Source: GCA-2705995 sp965661625 (GTDB lineage: Bacteria; Bacteroidota; Bacteroidia; Flavobacteriales_G; Salibacteraceae). Taken from it: 64,000 nt of DNA. Below are positions 9,411-18,938 of this stretch, one piece after another. Location: positions 87,135-151,134 of the forward strand of contig CBFIEM010000009.1 in assembly GCA_965661625.1 (NCBI GenBank), in the 5' to 3' direction. Numbering within the stretch: the stretch's first letter is position 1; each line of letters begins with the position of its first letter. The notes below the pieces were generated by a model, which was not told the origin of the DNA, did no database searches, and worked only from the letters and a program-made list of their open reading frames with translations. The translations under genes were made by a program, and so were the position numbers.

Positions 9411-11111
9411 TTATTCACCCCAAAAACTATAGGTTAATCCAGCTAAGAAGCTGAATCGTTGTGTTGGGTAATTTAAATAACGCTGATACTCAATCGCGGC
9501 CAAGTTATTAAGTTGAATAAAGGCACTAAGCTTTTTGTTAAGGCGATATTCTGCTCCAATATTGATGTCAAACGTTCCCGCTAATTCTTTTGCGTAAACA
9601 CCATTCGCAACCTGCGACCCTTTATTGGGATCTAATGACTTCGCAAATTGCTTCGATATGTAATATAAATCGAGAGAAAGTACCAGTTTGTCATCGATAT
9701 CATACCTACCCAAAAGGGATGCTTTAAAGGCTGGTAAATGCCATACTTCGGCTTCGGCTTCAGGGTCAAAATCACGAAAACGACCAGAAGCTATTACTTT
9801 TATGCGTTCTCCCTCTTGATAACTCAATTCCCCATAGATTTCAGTAATGTTAACGGTATCGTAAATCACGTCAAAGCTGTTGCTGGACTCAATGTTAACG
9901 AGATCGCTATTAACAAACATGGCCATATTGGCGAGCTGCATACGACTTCCTTTTAAATTAAAGGCAAGTTTACTGTTGTAAGCACCCCGTATACCTCCGT
10001 ATACTTGATACCTTTTGTTTTCATTTTCAAGAATGACACCTTCGGGCTGCAAGAAAAAGTTTTCTTCAACGAGCAGTCTGTTGTTGCGACGAGTCATTCC
10101 TCCTGAAACCCCTAAATATGGAATGAGCAAGTCATCCACCAAACGGTATTTAAAATGAGCATTAGGGTAGAACCTGAACTTACTCTCATCTTGTGCTTCT
10201 AGGTTGGCCACAAGACCGATATTTACAAGCCATTTAGCTCCTCTAAAAACGAGTTGGGGAGCGAGGTTTATTAAAATATTGGTAGCGGTATCTGCAGCAG
10301 AGTTAGCATCGTTATAATCAATACCCCCTTGAACGATTGCATGGTCTTTACCAAAAAATCGGTCAAACTGTACCTCAAATTCACCATGTGTTTCAGTTAA
10401 ATCGTTATTGTTAGTGAAGTGATTAATGGTTCCTTCAATTTGATGATTCCAACTTGTACTATCAGCATAAAAACTGCTTAGTTTAACCGCTCCATTGATA
10501 TTTTGGTAGCTTTGTTCCAAGCTGCTATCGTCTATACTCGATAAATCTACGCGTTCCAGAAAGTCTTTATCGAACCCATAATAATGTCCGAGAGATTGTT
10601 TAAAACCGAAGTTTCCTGAAAGCTCATGAGCCCGAAACAAATGATTGCCGTGCAATTGGACACCATTGGTGTTAAATTCACTTTTAGGAAGATCTTTAAT
10701 GTTGCCAGCAGTCCGTGAATGATCTAAAGCAATTCCATAATGTCCATTGCGAGAACGCAAATTATTTAAGTGAAATTGAAATAAGCTGGTTCCATAATTA
10801 CCACCTCCAAATTTCGTGTAAGCCCGATATAATCGGTTAAGGGGCTCTCCTTTCATTCGTGCCGCTTGAATACTATCAGGAGTAAAGGACGACTCAAATC
10901 GCTTGGGAATAATATCAAAACCCAAATCAATTTTTGGAATGATAAGGTTCTTTTTTTGAGGTGTTGTGCCAAATTTAAACGCCTCGCTAATGGTGGGTTC
11001 AAATTCTTTTAAAATAATCACATCACCACCCCTTAAGGTGTCTGTATTTTGAGCTAGAACTGCCGTGCTTATAAATAGCAGGCAGCATGTGATTTGTGTT
11101 AGCTTATTCAT
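9411..11111 (-). CDS. Outer-membrane beta-barrel protein (TonB-receptor-like, no plug seen)
   Basis: This is a predicted exported outer-membrane protein of 566 residues. The ATG at 11111 gives a clean signal peptide (MNKLTQITCCLLFISTAVLA, then QNT). The longer upstream reading would put a charged extension in front of it and was rejected. After residue 60 the sequence alternates amphipathic strands with turns rich in Asn and Gly, and it ends SFLAGLTYSFWGE, as barrels do. I do not see a TonB box or plug domain, so it may be a barrel paired with its upstream TPR gene rather than a true TonB-dependent transporter. The start overlaps the end of the TPR gene by 8 bases, which indicates translational coupling. 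Ligand unknown. Confidence 0.75.
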   Translation of the reverse strand: MNKLTQITCCLLFISTAVLAQNTDTLRGGDVIILKEFEPTISEAFKFGTTPQKKNLIIPKIDLGFDIIPKRFESSFTPDSIQAARMKGEPLNRLYRAYTKFGGGNYGTSLFQFHLNNLRSRNGHYGIALDHSRTAGNIKDLPKSEFNTNGVQLHGNHLFRAHELSGNFGFKQSLGHYYGFDKDFLERVDLSSIDDSSLEQSYQNINGAVKLSSFYADSTSWNHQIEGTINHFTNNNDLTETHGEFEVQFDRFFGKDHAIVQGGIDYNDANSAADTATNILINLAPQLVFRGAKWLVNIGLVANLEAQDESKFRFYPNAHFKYRLVDDLLIPYLGVSGGMTRRNNRLLVEENFFLQPEGVILENENKRYQVYGGIRGAYNSKLAFNLKGSRMQLANMAMFVNSDLVNIESSNSFDVIYDTVNITEIYGELSYQEGERIKVIASGRFRDFDPEAEAEVWHLPAFKASLLGRYDIDDKLVLSLDLYYISKQFAKSLDPNKGSQVANGVYAKELAGTFDINIGAEYRLNKKLSAFIQLNNLAAIEYQRYLNYPTQRFSFLAGLTYSFWGE

Positions 11112-14100
11112 TTTCAACCTCCTCATATTTGGGATGATTTTCTTCGATTGGCATTTCTTCTTCCTCAAACAAGAAATCATAACCTGAGTCCATACCTTCA
11201 GATTCGATTTCAATTGGTGGCTGATCCTCTGTTTCTGGCGGTGCTTCTAATGCTTGAATTTCATTGAGCTTTGAAGAAGCAAGATTAATAATCTCTTCAT
11301 CGCCAGTGAAGTTTTCCAGAATGCTGCTGAGGGTAGCTTTAGCTTGAAAATAATCTGCTCTTTCGGTGTAGATGTCCGCTAATAAAATGAGGCCTTTAGC
11401 CAACCATTTCGGGTAATTACCTGACTCATTAACGAGTTTAAATACAGCTACCTCGGCACTATCAATGTTATGCTGATCAAAGAGAATTTGTGCAATACGA
11501 TACTGGGACTCTGCAACCCGTTTACTGTTACTTAACTCAGTTAGCTCATGATACGCGATTAATGCGGAGTCTTGTTTTCCTAGTGCAAGCAATGATTTTG
11601 CTCGGATGTACATAGCTTCTTCGCTTAGTTCAGGTTCGATTTTTTGAAGTTTAAGCACTGCATCAGCGCTTGTTAATGCATCTTCAAAGAGTTCAAGTTG
11701 GCTGTTGGTTCTGAGCAAACCCACAAGAGCCGCGGTTTTGTTTTCCCTTATGCTTGCTACCTTAAGAAGTCGACTATAATAGGTGTTTGCTAGTTGAATA
11801 GAATCGTTCGAATAGGCAATGTATGCAGCTTTTACAGTAGCGGCTTCCTTGAATTGCTCTGATTCGCTTGCTGAAACAACGTCATAGTTAGGTAATGCCT
11901 CTAAACTTTTATCCGCGTCATACAAGCATTCAGCACGATAGAAGTTTGCCGAAATTTTAAAAATCGGATGATCAAAGCGGTCTAAGTATTTCTTAAAGCT
12001 AATAACGGCACGCTCACAGTTTTGCTTTAGATACTGTTCTTCAGCAGTTTCATAAGTCAGGGAGTCAAGGGAAGCGTCGCTGATTTCCATAAAATCTAAA
12101 CCAGCGAGGTAGTTTTCATATGCTGAAATATCACCCTTATCGCGGTAAATCGATTCAATTGCTTTTACAGCCTCCCTGGAATCGGCATAATTAGGATTGG
12201 ATTTCACAACAGTTTCAAATGCTGTTAGTGCTGCATCATTGTTGCCATTATTGTATTGGATGAATCCAACATTCATTAATGCCCTTTTTCTAAATGGCGA
12301 ATACCCATAACTAATTACCTGCTGGAATGCATCAAGCGCTTCATTCGTATTACCGGCAATGAGATGGCTTTTACCCAACTCAAATTGAGCTGCATTTATG
12401 TATTTCGACTCTGGAAATAATGCTAGTAATTTGTTAAGTCCCCCTGTTTTCTCATCATTTTGCTTGAGCACCCCATTGGCTATTGCATATTGATACAGAG
12501 CGTAATCAGCGTCTTCAGCATTAAACTTCACAGCACGATCATAGTATTCCAATGAACGGTAATAATCTTTAGAAATGAAATAAGCATCACCAGTGCGTAC
12601 CAGTGCGTCACCTATTCGCAAAGAGTCGACGTTATCCGAGAAGTCAATAAATTTCCTAAACCATCTTGCGGCGTTTTCATATTGTTCTTGTTTAAAATAA
12701 GCATACCCTAATCCGTAATGTGCTTGTTGAAAGGCGGGAAGTAAGATAGCTTGAGGCTTAAATATAAAGTTGGTGTATGCACTTATACTAGCATCAAATT
12801 TTCCTGAACGATATTGAGCTTCAGCTATCCAAAAATGTGCTTCTGTTGCTAAGTTTACGATTAATGGATCCTTCAATGAATTCTCAAATGACTCTACAGC
12901 CTCCTGAAAATCGCCACTTTGAAAGTGCTCTACCCCTTGGTTGAATAAAATTCGTTGCTTAACCTCAAGCAGTTTGGGCTTTTTGTCTTCAATCGACTCT
13001 AAGGACTTTAATGCCGTTTGGTAGTTTTTAGTATTCAGGTAAATGTTCACTAAAAAATCGTACGCCTCAGATTCATTTGTAGCATAAGGAAAGCGTTCTA
13101 AATAGGAAAGGAAAGCATCAATTGCTTCACTGTAAGGGTCGAAAGAAAGTGCATAACATAGCTTCGCATAGGTAAAGTAAGATGACTCTGTAAGTTCTGA
13201 GTCATAATCTAACCGAATGGCCTCCTTAAAAGCCGACCGAGCTTTAAGTTGATCGCCTAGTTCTAAGTGTGCTTGTCCCATGTGGTAAGCACTTAGCTGA
13301 CTCAGGCTATCTTCTTCAATGGTTACACGCTCAAATTGAACGATGGCTGGCGTGTAAGCTTCCGTTTGCAAATAGGCAAACCCTAATTGATAATAGTCCG
13401 CTCGAGTTTTGCCTGTCCGCGTTTCTTTTTGATACTTTTCAAGGTATGGGATTGCCTTGTCATAATGATGTTGTTTAAAATGTGCCTCGCCTATAAGCTT
13501 CGCGATTTCTGAACTGCGTTTTACACTTGCTTGCTCTAGAAAGGGGGTGGCATATGTTATTAAGTCACTATACTTTTCTTGAAGGAAAAGAATTTGAGTA
13601 ATGTAATAGGGAATTACGATTGCAAATTTGGGGTGTTCCTCGAGGTGTTTGAAGTGTTTGAGAGCCGTCTCATAATTGCGTTGTAGGTAAGAAATGTGGC
13701 CATAATAATAGTTGGCAGGCGCATAGTAAGGTGTCTCGATATCTTTTATTTCATAAAACTGTTTGCTGGCTTCTTCAAATTGTTCAAGTTGAAAATAGGC
13801 ATACCCCAAGTTGAAAAAATACGTTCCCTGCTCATCTTTGGATACATCATACCTGTCAATGTGATTGTACCTTTCGATTACATCTTCCCAGTCTTTTTTG
13901 CGGTATGAAAATTTAGCAAGAAGGAAGTATGCTTCTTTTACTTTTGAACTCTCAGGGTAGTTTAAGATGTATTGCTCCAATAGGTAGGCGGCATTTCTAT
14001 GAAAAAGATGTAGTCCGCATACAGCTTTGTAAAATGCAGCATTACTGAATATTTCAGCGTTTGGATCCTTAACCTCTTCGAGGACATTTTCATATTGCTT

Positions 14101-14253
14101 AATCGCTGCACTATACTTCTCTTTATCGAAAAGATCCATAGCCCTGTTGTATGTGCGACTAGGGTCATACTTCGCAACTGATTGTTGCGCATAGACCTGA
14201 CTGGATAAAAAGGCTATAAAAAAAACAAATGGAAAGCTGTAACGCATGCGCAT
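11104..14253 (-). CDS. Large secreted tetratricopeptide-repeat protein
   Basis: This 1049-residue protein has a signal peptide (MRMRYSFPFVFFIAFLSSQVYA, then QQS) and about 20 TPR-like helical pairs across nearly its whole length (for example YNRAMDLFDKEKYSAAIKQY and AYFKQEQYENAARWFRKFID). It ends in an acidic tail from about residue 1005 (EAPPETEDQPPIEIE, FLFEEEEMPIEE). TPR arrays are protein-docking scaffolds, so a periplasmic assembly role beside the coupled outer-membrane barrel is likely but not shown. The start could be Met1 or Met3. The gene is divergent from ftsE across a 172-base gap. No lipobox is present. Confidence 0.85.
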   Translation of the reverse strand: MRMRYSFPFVFFIAFLSSQVYAQQSVAKYDPSRTYNRAMDLFDKEKYSAAIKQYENVLEEVKDPNAEIFSNAAFYKAVCGLHLFHRNAAYLLEQYILNYPESSKVKEAYFLLAKFSYRKKDWEDVIERYNHIDRYDVSKDEQGTYFFNLGYAYFQLEQFEEASKQFYEIKDIETPYYAPANYYYGHISYLQRNYETALKHFKHLEEHPKFAIVIPYYITQILFLQEKYSDLITYATPFLEQASVKRSSEIAKLIGEAHFKQHHYDKAIPYLEKYQKETRTGKTRADYYQLGFAYLQTEAYTPAIVQFERVTIEEDSLSQLSAYHMGQAHLELGDQLKARSAFKEAIRLDYDSELTESSYFTYAKLCYALSFDPYSEAIDAFLSYLERFPYATNESEAYDFLVNIYLNTKNYQTALKSLESIEDKKPKLLEVKQRILFNQGVEHFQSGDFQEAVESFENSLKDPLIVNLATEAHFWIAEAQYRSGKFDASISAYTNFIFKPQAILLPAFQQAHYGLGYAYFKQEQYENAARWFRKFIDFSDNVDSLRIGDALVRTGDAYFISKDYYRSLEYYDRAVKFNAEDADYALYQYAIANGVLKQNDEKTGGLNKLLALFPESKYINAAQFELGKSHLIAGNTNEALDAFQQVISYGYSPFRKRALMNVGFIQYNNGNNDAALTAFETVVKSNPNYADSREAVKAIESIYRDKGDISAYENYLAGLDFMEISDASLDSLTYETAEEQYLKQNCERAVISFKKYLDRFDHPIFKISANFYRAECLYDADKSLEALPNYDVVSASESEQFKEAATVKAAYIAYSNDSIQLANTYYSRLLKVASIRENKTAALVGLLRTNSQLELFEDALTSADAVLKLQKIEPELSEEAMYIRAKSLLALGKQDSALIAYHELTELSNSKRVAESQYRIAQILFDQHNIDSAEVAVFKLVNESGNYPKWLAKGLILLADIYTERADYFQAKATLSSILENFTGDEEIINLASSKLNEIQALEAPPETEDQPPIEIESEGMDSGYDFLFEEEEMPIEENHPKYEEVENE

Positions 14254-14340
14254 GATTTTCCTAAGTATATATTAAGGTGTAAAAGTAGCTGGATGTACAG
14301 GGGGAATGGGCTTAGTGGTTTAATAGTTTTCAACGCTTTT

Positions 14341-14369
14341 TTGTTAACTATAATGCGTGCTTATCTTTG
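14341..14369 (+). promoter_or_regulatory. Promoter for ftsE
   Basis: TTG at 14341-14343, an 18-base spacer and TATCTTTG at 14362-14369 match the Flavobacterium consensus TTG-N17-23-TAnnTTTG. The ftsE start lies 57 bases downstream. Confidence 0.75.
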
Positions 14370-14425
14370 ATTTACCAATGAATTCGAAGGAATATTGGTT
14401 AGTTTTAGAAAATAAAGATTGAGCA

Positions 14426-15097
14426 ATGGAAACAACTCCGGTAATCACAATGAATAACGTGAAGGTATATCAGGGTAAGACGCTGATACTAAACGATGTA
14501 AACCTTCAGATTGATAAGGGTCAATTTGTTTACCTAATCGGAAAGACTGGAAGTGGAAAGAGTAGTTTACTCAAGACTCTTTACGGTGATTTGTCGCTGA
14601 ATGAGGGGAAGGCAACAGTTACTGGTTTTAAATTGGATAAGCTCAAACGAAAGCAAGTGCCTTTCTTACGGCGCAAATTAGGTATTGTGTTTCAAGACTT
14701 TCAGCTTCTGAGAGATCGTACTGTAGATGAAAATTTGATTTTTGTTATGCGTGCAACCGGCTGGAAGCAGAAGAATAAGATGAAGGAGCGCTTACAAGAG
14801 GTACTGGAGTTAGTTGAGTTGCAGAATAAAGGGTATAAAATGCCACATGAACTTTCAGGTGGTGAGCAACAACGCGTGGCAATAGCTCGGGCTTTGATAA
14901 ATGATCCAGAGCTGATTTTAGCAGATGAGCCAACAGGAAACCTTGACCCAGAAACTTCAGATAATATCATCAGGTTATTGAGTGACATAAGCATGCGAGG
15001 AACCGCGGTTCTTATGGCTACACACGACTATTCGATCATGGAGAAGTTTAAATCTAAAACCTTGAAATGTGAAGATGGAAAAGTAACCGCAGCTTAA
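14426..15097 (+). CDS. ftsE: Cell-division ABC transporter ATPase FtsE
   Basis: This is the ATP-binding partner of FtsX in the complex that links the divisome to peptidoglycan hydrolase control. It is 223 residues long. Walker A is GKTGSGKSS near residue 39, the Q-loop follows as FQDFQLL, the signature is LSGGEQQRVAIARAL and Walker B is LILADEPTGNLD, with the switch His in MATHD. The VYQGKTLILNDVNLQIDKGQFVYLIG start is FtsE-like, and LolD is the main alternative. No ftsX lies beside it, as is common in Bacteroidota. Its stop abuts the ATG of the next glycosyltransferase (TAAATG), so the two are co-translated. Confidence 0.85.
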   Translation: METTPVITMNNVKVYQGKTLILNDVNLQIDKGQFVYLIGKTGSGKSSLLKTLYGDLSLNEGKATVTGFKLDKLKRKQVPFLRRKLGIVFQDFQLLRDRTVDENLIFVMRATGWKQKNKMKERLQEVLELVELQNKGYKMPHELSGGEQQRVAIARALINDPELILADEPTGNLDPETSDNIIRLLSDISMRGTAVLMATHDYSIMEKFKSKTLKCEDGKVTAA

Positions 15098-15985
15098 ATG
15101 ATATCTATTCTTGTACCAGTTTACAATTGGGATGTAAGTGTATTAATAAATGCGTTATACTCTCAAGCAGTTGATTTGGGAGTTCCTTTTGAAATTCGCG
15201 TATATGAGGATGGAAGTGATGTTGCTTACACAGTCAAGAACGAGCAGCTGAACAGCTTAGAAAATGTTGTTTATGTTAATAATAAACACAATGTGGGTCG
15301 TTCAAGCATTCGGAATCGCCTTGCTAGAGAAGCAAAGTTTGATCACCTGATTTTTATGGATTGTGATAGTCAGGTGACATCTCAATCTTACTTGAAACAG
15401 TATTTTCTTCAGCGAGACGCTTTGGCTATATATGGCGGAAGGTCGTATGAAAAATCAAAACCAAACCGCTCTAACCTGCTCAGGTGGAAGTATGGTGTAA
15501 AACGAGAATGTTTGCCTGCTATTCAACGTCAGGCAAAACCGTACTTATCCTTTTTAACTAATAACTTCTTCATCCATAAATCCGTGTTTGATTTAGTGCA
15601 ATTTGATGAGGAATTGGTAACCTACGGCTACGAAGATTCTTTTTTTGCTCAGGAATTGAAAGCACAAGGAATAGCAATTACTCATATCGATAACCCGCTT
15701 GTTCATTTAGGGTTGGAGACTTCTAGCCAGTATATCTCTAAAACGCGAGATGCGCTGGCGAACTTACATGTTATGTACGTAGACGGAAAGCTTTCTGAAA
15801 GTGCAGTTAGTTTGCTTCACTTCTATTCAAAACTGAAAATGTTCCGAAATATACTTGCATCCTTATATATTTTGGTTGGAAGACTCCTGGTTAGTCAGTT
15901 GAAATCGAAAAATCCAAGTTTAGTTGTCTTCGATGCTTATCGCCTTCTTTACTTCAGCTATTTGGAATCAAAGAGGGATTCGTAA
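15098..15985 (+). CDS. Family 2 glycosyltransferase
   Basis: This is a 295-residue GT-A glycosyltransferase. It opens MISILVPVYNWDVSVLINAL, has the donor motif region EIRVYEDGSD, then NVGRSSIRNRLA and the DxD-type LIFMDCDSQV near residue 90. A YGYEDSFFAQELKAQGI segment fits the ED motif used as catalytic base region in GT2 enzymes. No clear membrane span is present apart from a hydrophobic stretch near residue 250 (ILASLYILVGRLL). The gene starts directly after the ftsE stop. Its last 28 bases overlap the end of the converging GT4 gene. Substrate unknown; it is likely part of surface glycan assembly. Confidence 0.85.
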   Translation: MISILVPVYNWDVSVLINALYSQAVDLGVPFEIRVYEDGSDVAYTVKNEQLNSLENVVYVNNKHNVGRSSIRNRLAREAKFDHLIFMDCDSQVTSQSYLKQYFLQRDALAIYGGRSYEKSKPNRSNLLRWKYGVKRECLPAIQRQAKPYLSFLTNNFFIHKSVFDLVQFDEELVTYGYEDSFFAQELKAQGIAITHIDNPLVHLGLETSSQYISKTRDALANLHVMYVDGKLSESAVSLLHFYSKLKMFRNILASLYILVGRLLVSQLKSKNPSLVVFDAYRLLYFSYLESKRDS

Positions 15986-17067
15986 ACACGCAATAAAACG
16001 CGTTCTTCGTGTTGCCAATTTAAAACTTCTCGGGCCTCCAAAGCTGCATTTTTGCAAGACTCCCAATAATCTCGATTTGCTAAAAGGGAATTAAGTCCGT
16101 TGTAAATATGTTCTGCATTTACCTTTTCAATTGCCTCTCCAAGCTTGTAGTTTTCTAATACAGCAGTGTATTCTGGGTACGCCATTACCAGCTGGGGTAC
16201 TCCAGAATGCATGTAATCAAAAAAGCGATTAGCTAGCGACAATTGATTGCTCAATCCATCATTTGTAAAGAGTGTTATTCCAATCAATGCGCGCTCTGTG
16301 TATGTTTTCAGCTCTTTCGGAGGCAGGTAACCAGTGAATGTAACCTTATCAGTTAAATGCTCTTTTTCCGCAAGTGCTATGAGTTTTTGATAAACACCAC
16401 CATCTCCGCAAATCACCAACTTGTGCGGGATTCTTTTCATTGCAAGCAGTAAGCTTTCTAACCCGCGTCCTTCATTTACTGCTCCTTGATAGAGGATGTA
16501 GTTTCGAGATTCATAAGGTAAAACGGTGCTGTGTGTTAAGCGTGTTGCATTTCTCACCAATTGAAGGTCAACCCCATATTCGCCCTTGAATTTTTGGGCA
16601 TAACCATGTGAAACGGTGTAGCCAGCCTGAATTTTTGGTATGGTATATCGCGCAATCCATTTCCAGATAATGTGAACGTGAGGCCTTCGTACGATCTCTT
16701 CCATTTCAGAAAAATACTCGTGAGCATCATAGACGAGCGGGACACCCTTAATACGTGATGCAAGATATCCGGCTAAAATAGTATCGAGGTCAATGCTACA
16801 AATAGCATCGCAAGGTTCTTTAAGCAATTGAAAAAATAAGCGGACATTATGCTCTGCATAAAACACAAACTTTTTGTTGAACCAATTTCGAAATCGTTTT
16901 TGTTGGTAAGGTTTTTTCGCTAAGGTCTTCGAGTTACTCCTCAGTCTTCCTATTAGAGTGACATCATAAACAGTCGACAGCGAGGTACAAATTCGGGCCA
17001 TCCGCTGATCATATGTCAGGTCGTTTGTTACTGTACAGACAATGCGCTTCAACGTAATTTTCTCCAA
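15958..17067 (-). CDS. Family 4-like glycosyltransferase
   Basis: This is a predicted GT-B glycosyltransferase of 369 residues. The N-terminal Rossmann half includes CSIDLDTILAGYLASRI and VPLVYDAHEYFSE. The C-terminal donor-binding half includes ILYQGAVNEGRGLESLLLAM, LVICGDGG and VTFTGYLPPKEL. The usual EX7E motif is replaced by SLANRFFDYMHSGVPQLV, which still resembles the nucleotide-sugar site. It overlaps the end of the formyltransferase gene by 19 bases, so the two should be made together. The acceptor is unknown. The linkage suggests that an N-formylated sugar is built or transferred here. Confidence 0.85.
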   Translation of the reverse strand: MEKITLKRIVCTVTNDLTYDQRMARICTSLSTVYDVTLIGRLRSNSKTLAKKPYQQKRFRNWFNKKFVFYAEHNVRLFFQLLKEPCDAICSIDLDTILAGYLASRIKGVPLVYDAHEYFSEMEEIVRRPHVHIIWKWIARYTIPKIQAGYTVSHGYAQKFKGEYGVDLQLVRNATRLTHSTVLPYESRNYILYQGAVNEGRGLESLLLAMKRIPHKLVICGDGGVYQKLIALAEKEHLTDKVTFTGYLPPKELKTYTERALIGITLFTNDGLSNQLSLANRFFDYMHSGVPQLVMAYPEYTAVLENYKLGEAIEKVNAEHIYNGLNSLLANRDYWESCKNAALEAREVLNWQHEERVLLRVYESLFDSK

Positions 17068-17807
17068 TTTTCAGTTAAAGGAACCTTCTCTCCATTTTTC
17101 ATGAAGTAGGGAGGGGGGAAGGGAGGGAAGTAAGTTGCCCGAAAGTGCCGATCAATTTTTTCATCATCCCAAGCTGGATCGATTTGTTTAAGGTCATCTA
17201 TTTCGTTTCTTAAGTGAAAAGATTTTTTACGATCAGTGAATTTATTTTGGGGAATGGGTTCTTTATCCCCTTGAAGTATTGACTTGATTTCTTGTTGGAA
17301 TAAGTCGATGCTAGCTTGTTCAGTTTGGTTATAAAGTTCACCGATGGTACAAGTGTTTGAGATAGGCCACCTTTTTTCGGCAAGAATTGCTCCATCATCA
17401 ATACCAAGAGTCATGACATGAAGCGTTGTGCCAAATTCCTCAACACCATCTATAATTGCAAAAGAAAATTGATTGCATCCACGGTATTCAGGGAGAGGGG
17501 CCATATGCAGGTTTATTGCACCTTTTTGGGCCAAATTTAGGTGAGATGACTTTAAGATTTCATGATATTGGACCGAAATAAGCCAATCTAGTGTACCCAA
17601 ATTCTCTAATTCATTGGCATTGCTGAAAAAGGGAATGTCATGTTTTTTTGCGAATGTGTTAAATGAGAATTCGGATGAATGATCAATCGTGCGGTCATTT
17701 GAGAGTATTCCAACAACTTGAGCCCCAAGAGACTCCTCGTGTTCAATAAGGAATTTTAAGCATGCTTCCCCTACTTTTTTACTACCTAAAAATGCTACTC
17801 GATACAT
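17049..17807 (-). CDS. Formyltransferase-family protein, likely sugar N-formyltransferase
   Basis: This 252-residue protein has the N10-formyltetrahydrofolate transferase core. MYRVAFLGSKKVG opens the Rossmann fold. INLHMAPLPEYRGCNQFSFA carries the catalytic Asn and His, and LGIDDGAILA supplies the Asp. It lacks the C-terminal OB-type domain and the length (about 310) of methionyl-tRNA formyltransferase. Together with the coupled GT4 gene this favours a sugar-amine formyltransferase of the VioF/WbtJ type acting on a dTDP- or UDP-amino sugar. The C-terminal half holds a short Pro/Phe-rich stretch (FPPFPPPYFMKNGEKVPL). No aminotransferase for the substrate is visible in the window. Confidence 0.8.
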   Translation of the reverse strand: MYRVAFLGSKKVGEACLKFLIEHEESLGAQVVGILSNDRTIDHSSEFSFNTFAKKHDIPFFSNANELENLGTLDWLISVQYHEILKSSHLNLAQKGAINLHMAPLPEYRGCNQFSFAIIDGVEEFGTTLHVMTLGIDDGAILAEKRWPISNTCTIGELYNQTEQASIDLFQQEIKSILQGDKEPIPQNKFTDRKKSFHLRNEIDDLKQIDPAWDDEKIDRHFRATYFPPFPPPYFMKNGEKVPLTENWRKLR

Positions 17808-17905
17808 GTCTACAAAGAAAAGGATATCCGTTTAACACGAGGTAGTTAACATGTGAAAGGTGAATAAATTGTGTTTGCGCTTAATAAAGCGATGGGCCAA
17901 GCCTG

Positions 17906-17913
17906 TATTTTTG
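17906..17913 (+). promoter_or_regulatory. Candidate -7 box for murB
   Basis: TATTTTTG fits TAnnTTTG and lies 14 bases before ATG 17928. This also argues against the longer in-frame start at 17871. No TTG at the normal spacing was found. Confidence 0.4.
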
Positions 17914-17927
17914 AAACAAATAAAGTC

Positions 17928-18938
17928 ATGGAAGTTAAACACGATTACTCACTAAGATCACTGAATTCTTTTGGCATTGCATGTAAAGCAAAGCGCTATA
18001 CTGCTTTTCATTCTGAGGATGAATTGAGGATGGCACTGCCAAACGATCAGGCTCAGAAAACGTTGATTTTAGGTGGAGGAAGCAACCTCTTATTTACCAA
18101 AGATTATGATGGCAATGTACTGCATAATAAGGTGTTGGGAATTGAAGAGGTAAAGGAAACAGACACGCACGTTTTTGTAGAAGTAGGAGGTGGAGAGGTT
18201 TGGCATACTTTTGTTATGTACTGCGTAAATCGAGGGCTCAATGGCATAGAAAACTTAGCGCTCATACCGGGAAGTGTAGGCGCAGCACCCATGCAGAATA
18301 TAGGGGCTTATGGTGTTGAACTTGAGGCAATATTTCACCAACTCAAAGCAATTCACGTCAAGACAGGTGAAGAGGTAGTATTTTCTAAATCAGATTGTGA
18401 GTTTGGATATCGTAGCAGTGTTTTTAAAACGAAGCATAAACATGAATTTGTTATTACAAAAGTGACATTCGTGCTAAGTAAATCACCAGTCTTAAACACA
18501 TCATATGGCGCTATTGAAGCTCAATTGGAACATAATGCTGTTTCTACTATTGACGCTAAAGCTATTGCAGAGGCTGTAATACAAATCAGAAGGAGTAAAT
18601 TACCCAATCCGGCTGAAATAGGTAATGCAGGTTCATTTTTTAAAAACCCAGTAGTAGAAGCTGAATTTGCAAATTCCTTACTTGAACAGTACCCTAAAAT
18701 GGTTCAATACCCCGTTTCTTCTGGTGAAATAAAAATAGCCGCGGGATGGTTAATTGATCAAGCTGGCTGGAAAGGGTTTCGAGAATCAGATTATGGTGTT
18801 CACAAAAATCAGGCACTTGTACTGGTAAATTATGGGAACGCAACCGGCACAGAGATTTACAGGCTATCTGAGCGTATTATTTCAGATATCAAAACCAAAT
18901 ATGGAGTTCAGCTGGAGCGGGAAGTAAATATCGTTTAA
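17928..18938 (+). CDS. murB: UDP-N-acetylenolpyruvoylglucosamine reductase
   Basis: This is an FAD enzyme that reduces enolpyruvyl-UDP-GlcNAc to UDP-MurNAc with NADPH in peptidoglycan synthesis. It is 336 residues long, close to the 342 of E. coli MurB. FAD-binding motifs are LILGGGSNLLF and ALIPGSVGAAPMQNIGAYG. The catalytic Arg is in FGYRSSVFK, the proton-donor Ser in NAGSFFKNP and the conserved C-terminal Glu in the LEREVNIV tail. The YGVH and extended C-terminal loop mark type I MurB. ATG 17928 was chosen because the family begins there (MEVKHDYSLRSLNSFGI) and a -7 box lies inside the longer reading. Its stop abuts the stop of the converging DUF5606 gene with no base between. Confidence 0.95.
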   Translation: MEVKHDYSLRSLNSFGIACKAKRYTAFHSEDELRMALPNDQAQKTLILGGGSNLLFTKDYDGNVLHNKVLGIEEVKETDTHVFVEVGGGEVWHTFVMYCVNRGLNGIENLALIPGSVGAAPMQNIGAYGVELEAIFHQLKAIHVKTGEEVVFSKSDCEFGYRSSVFKTKHKHEFVITKVTFVLSKSPVLNTSYGAIEAQLEHNAVSTIDAKAIAEAVIQIRRSKLPNPAEIGNAGSFFKNPVVEAEFANSLLEQYPKMVQYPVSSGEIKIAAGWLIDQAGWKGFRESDYGVHKNQALVLVNYGNATGTEIYRLSERIISDIKTKYGVQLEREVNIV

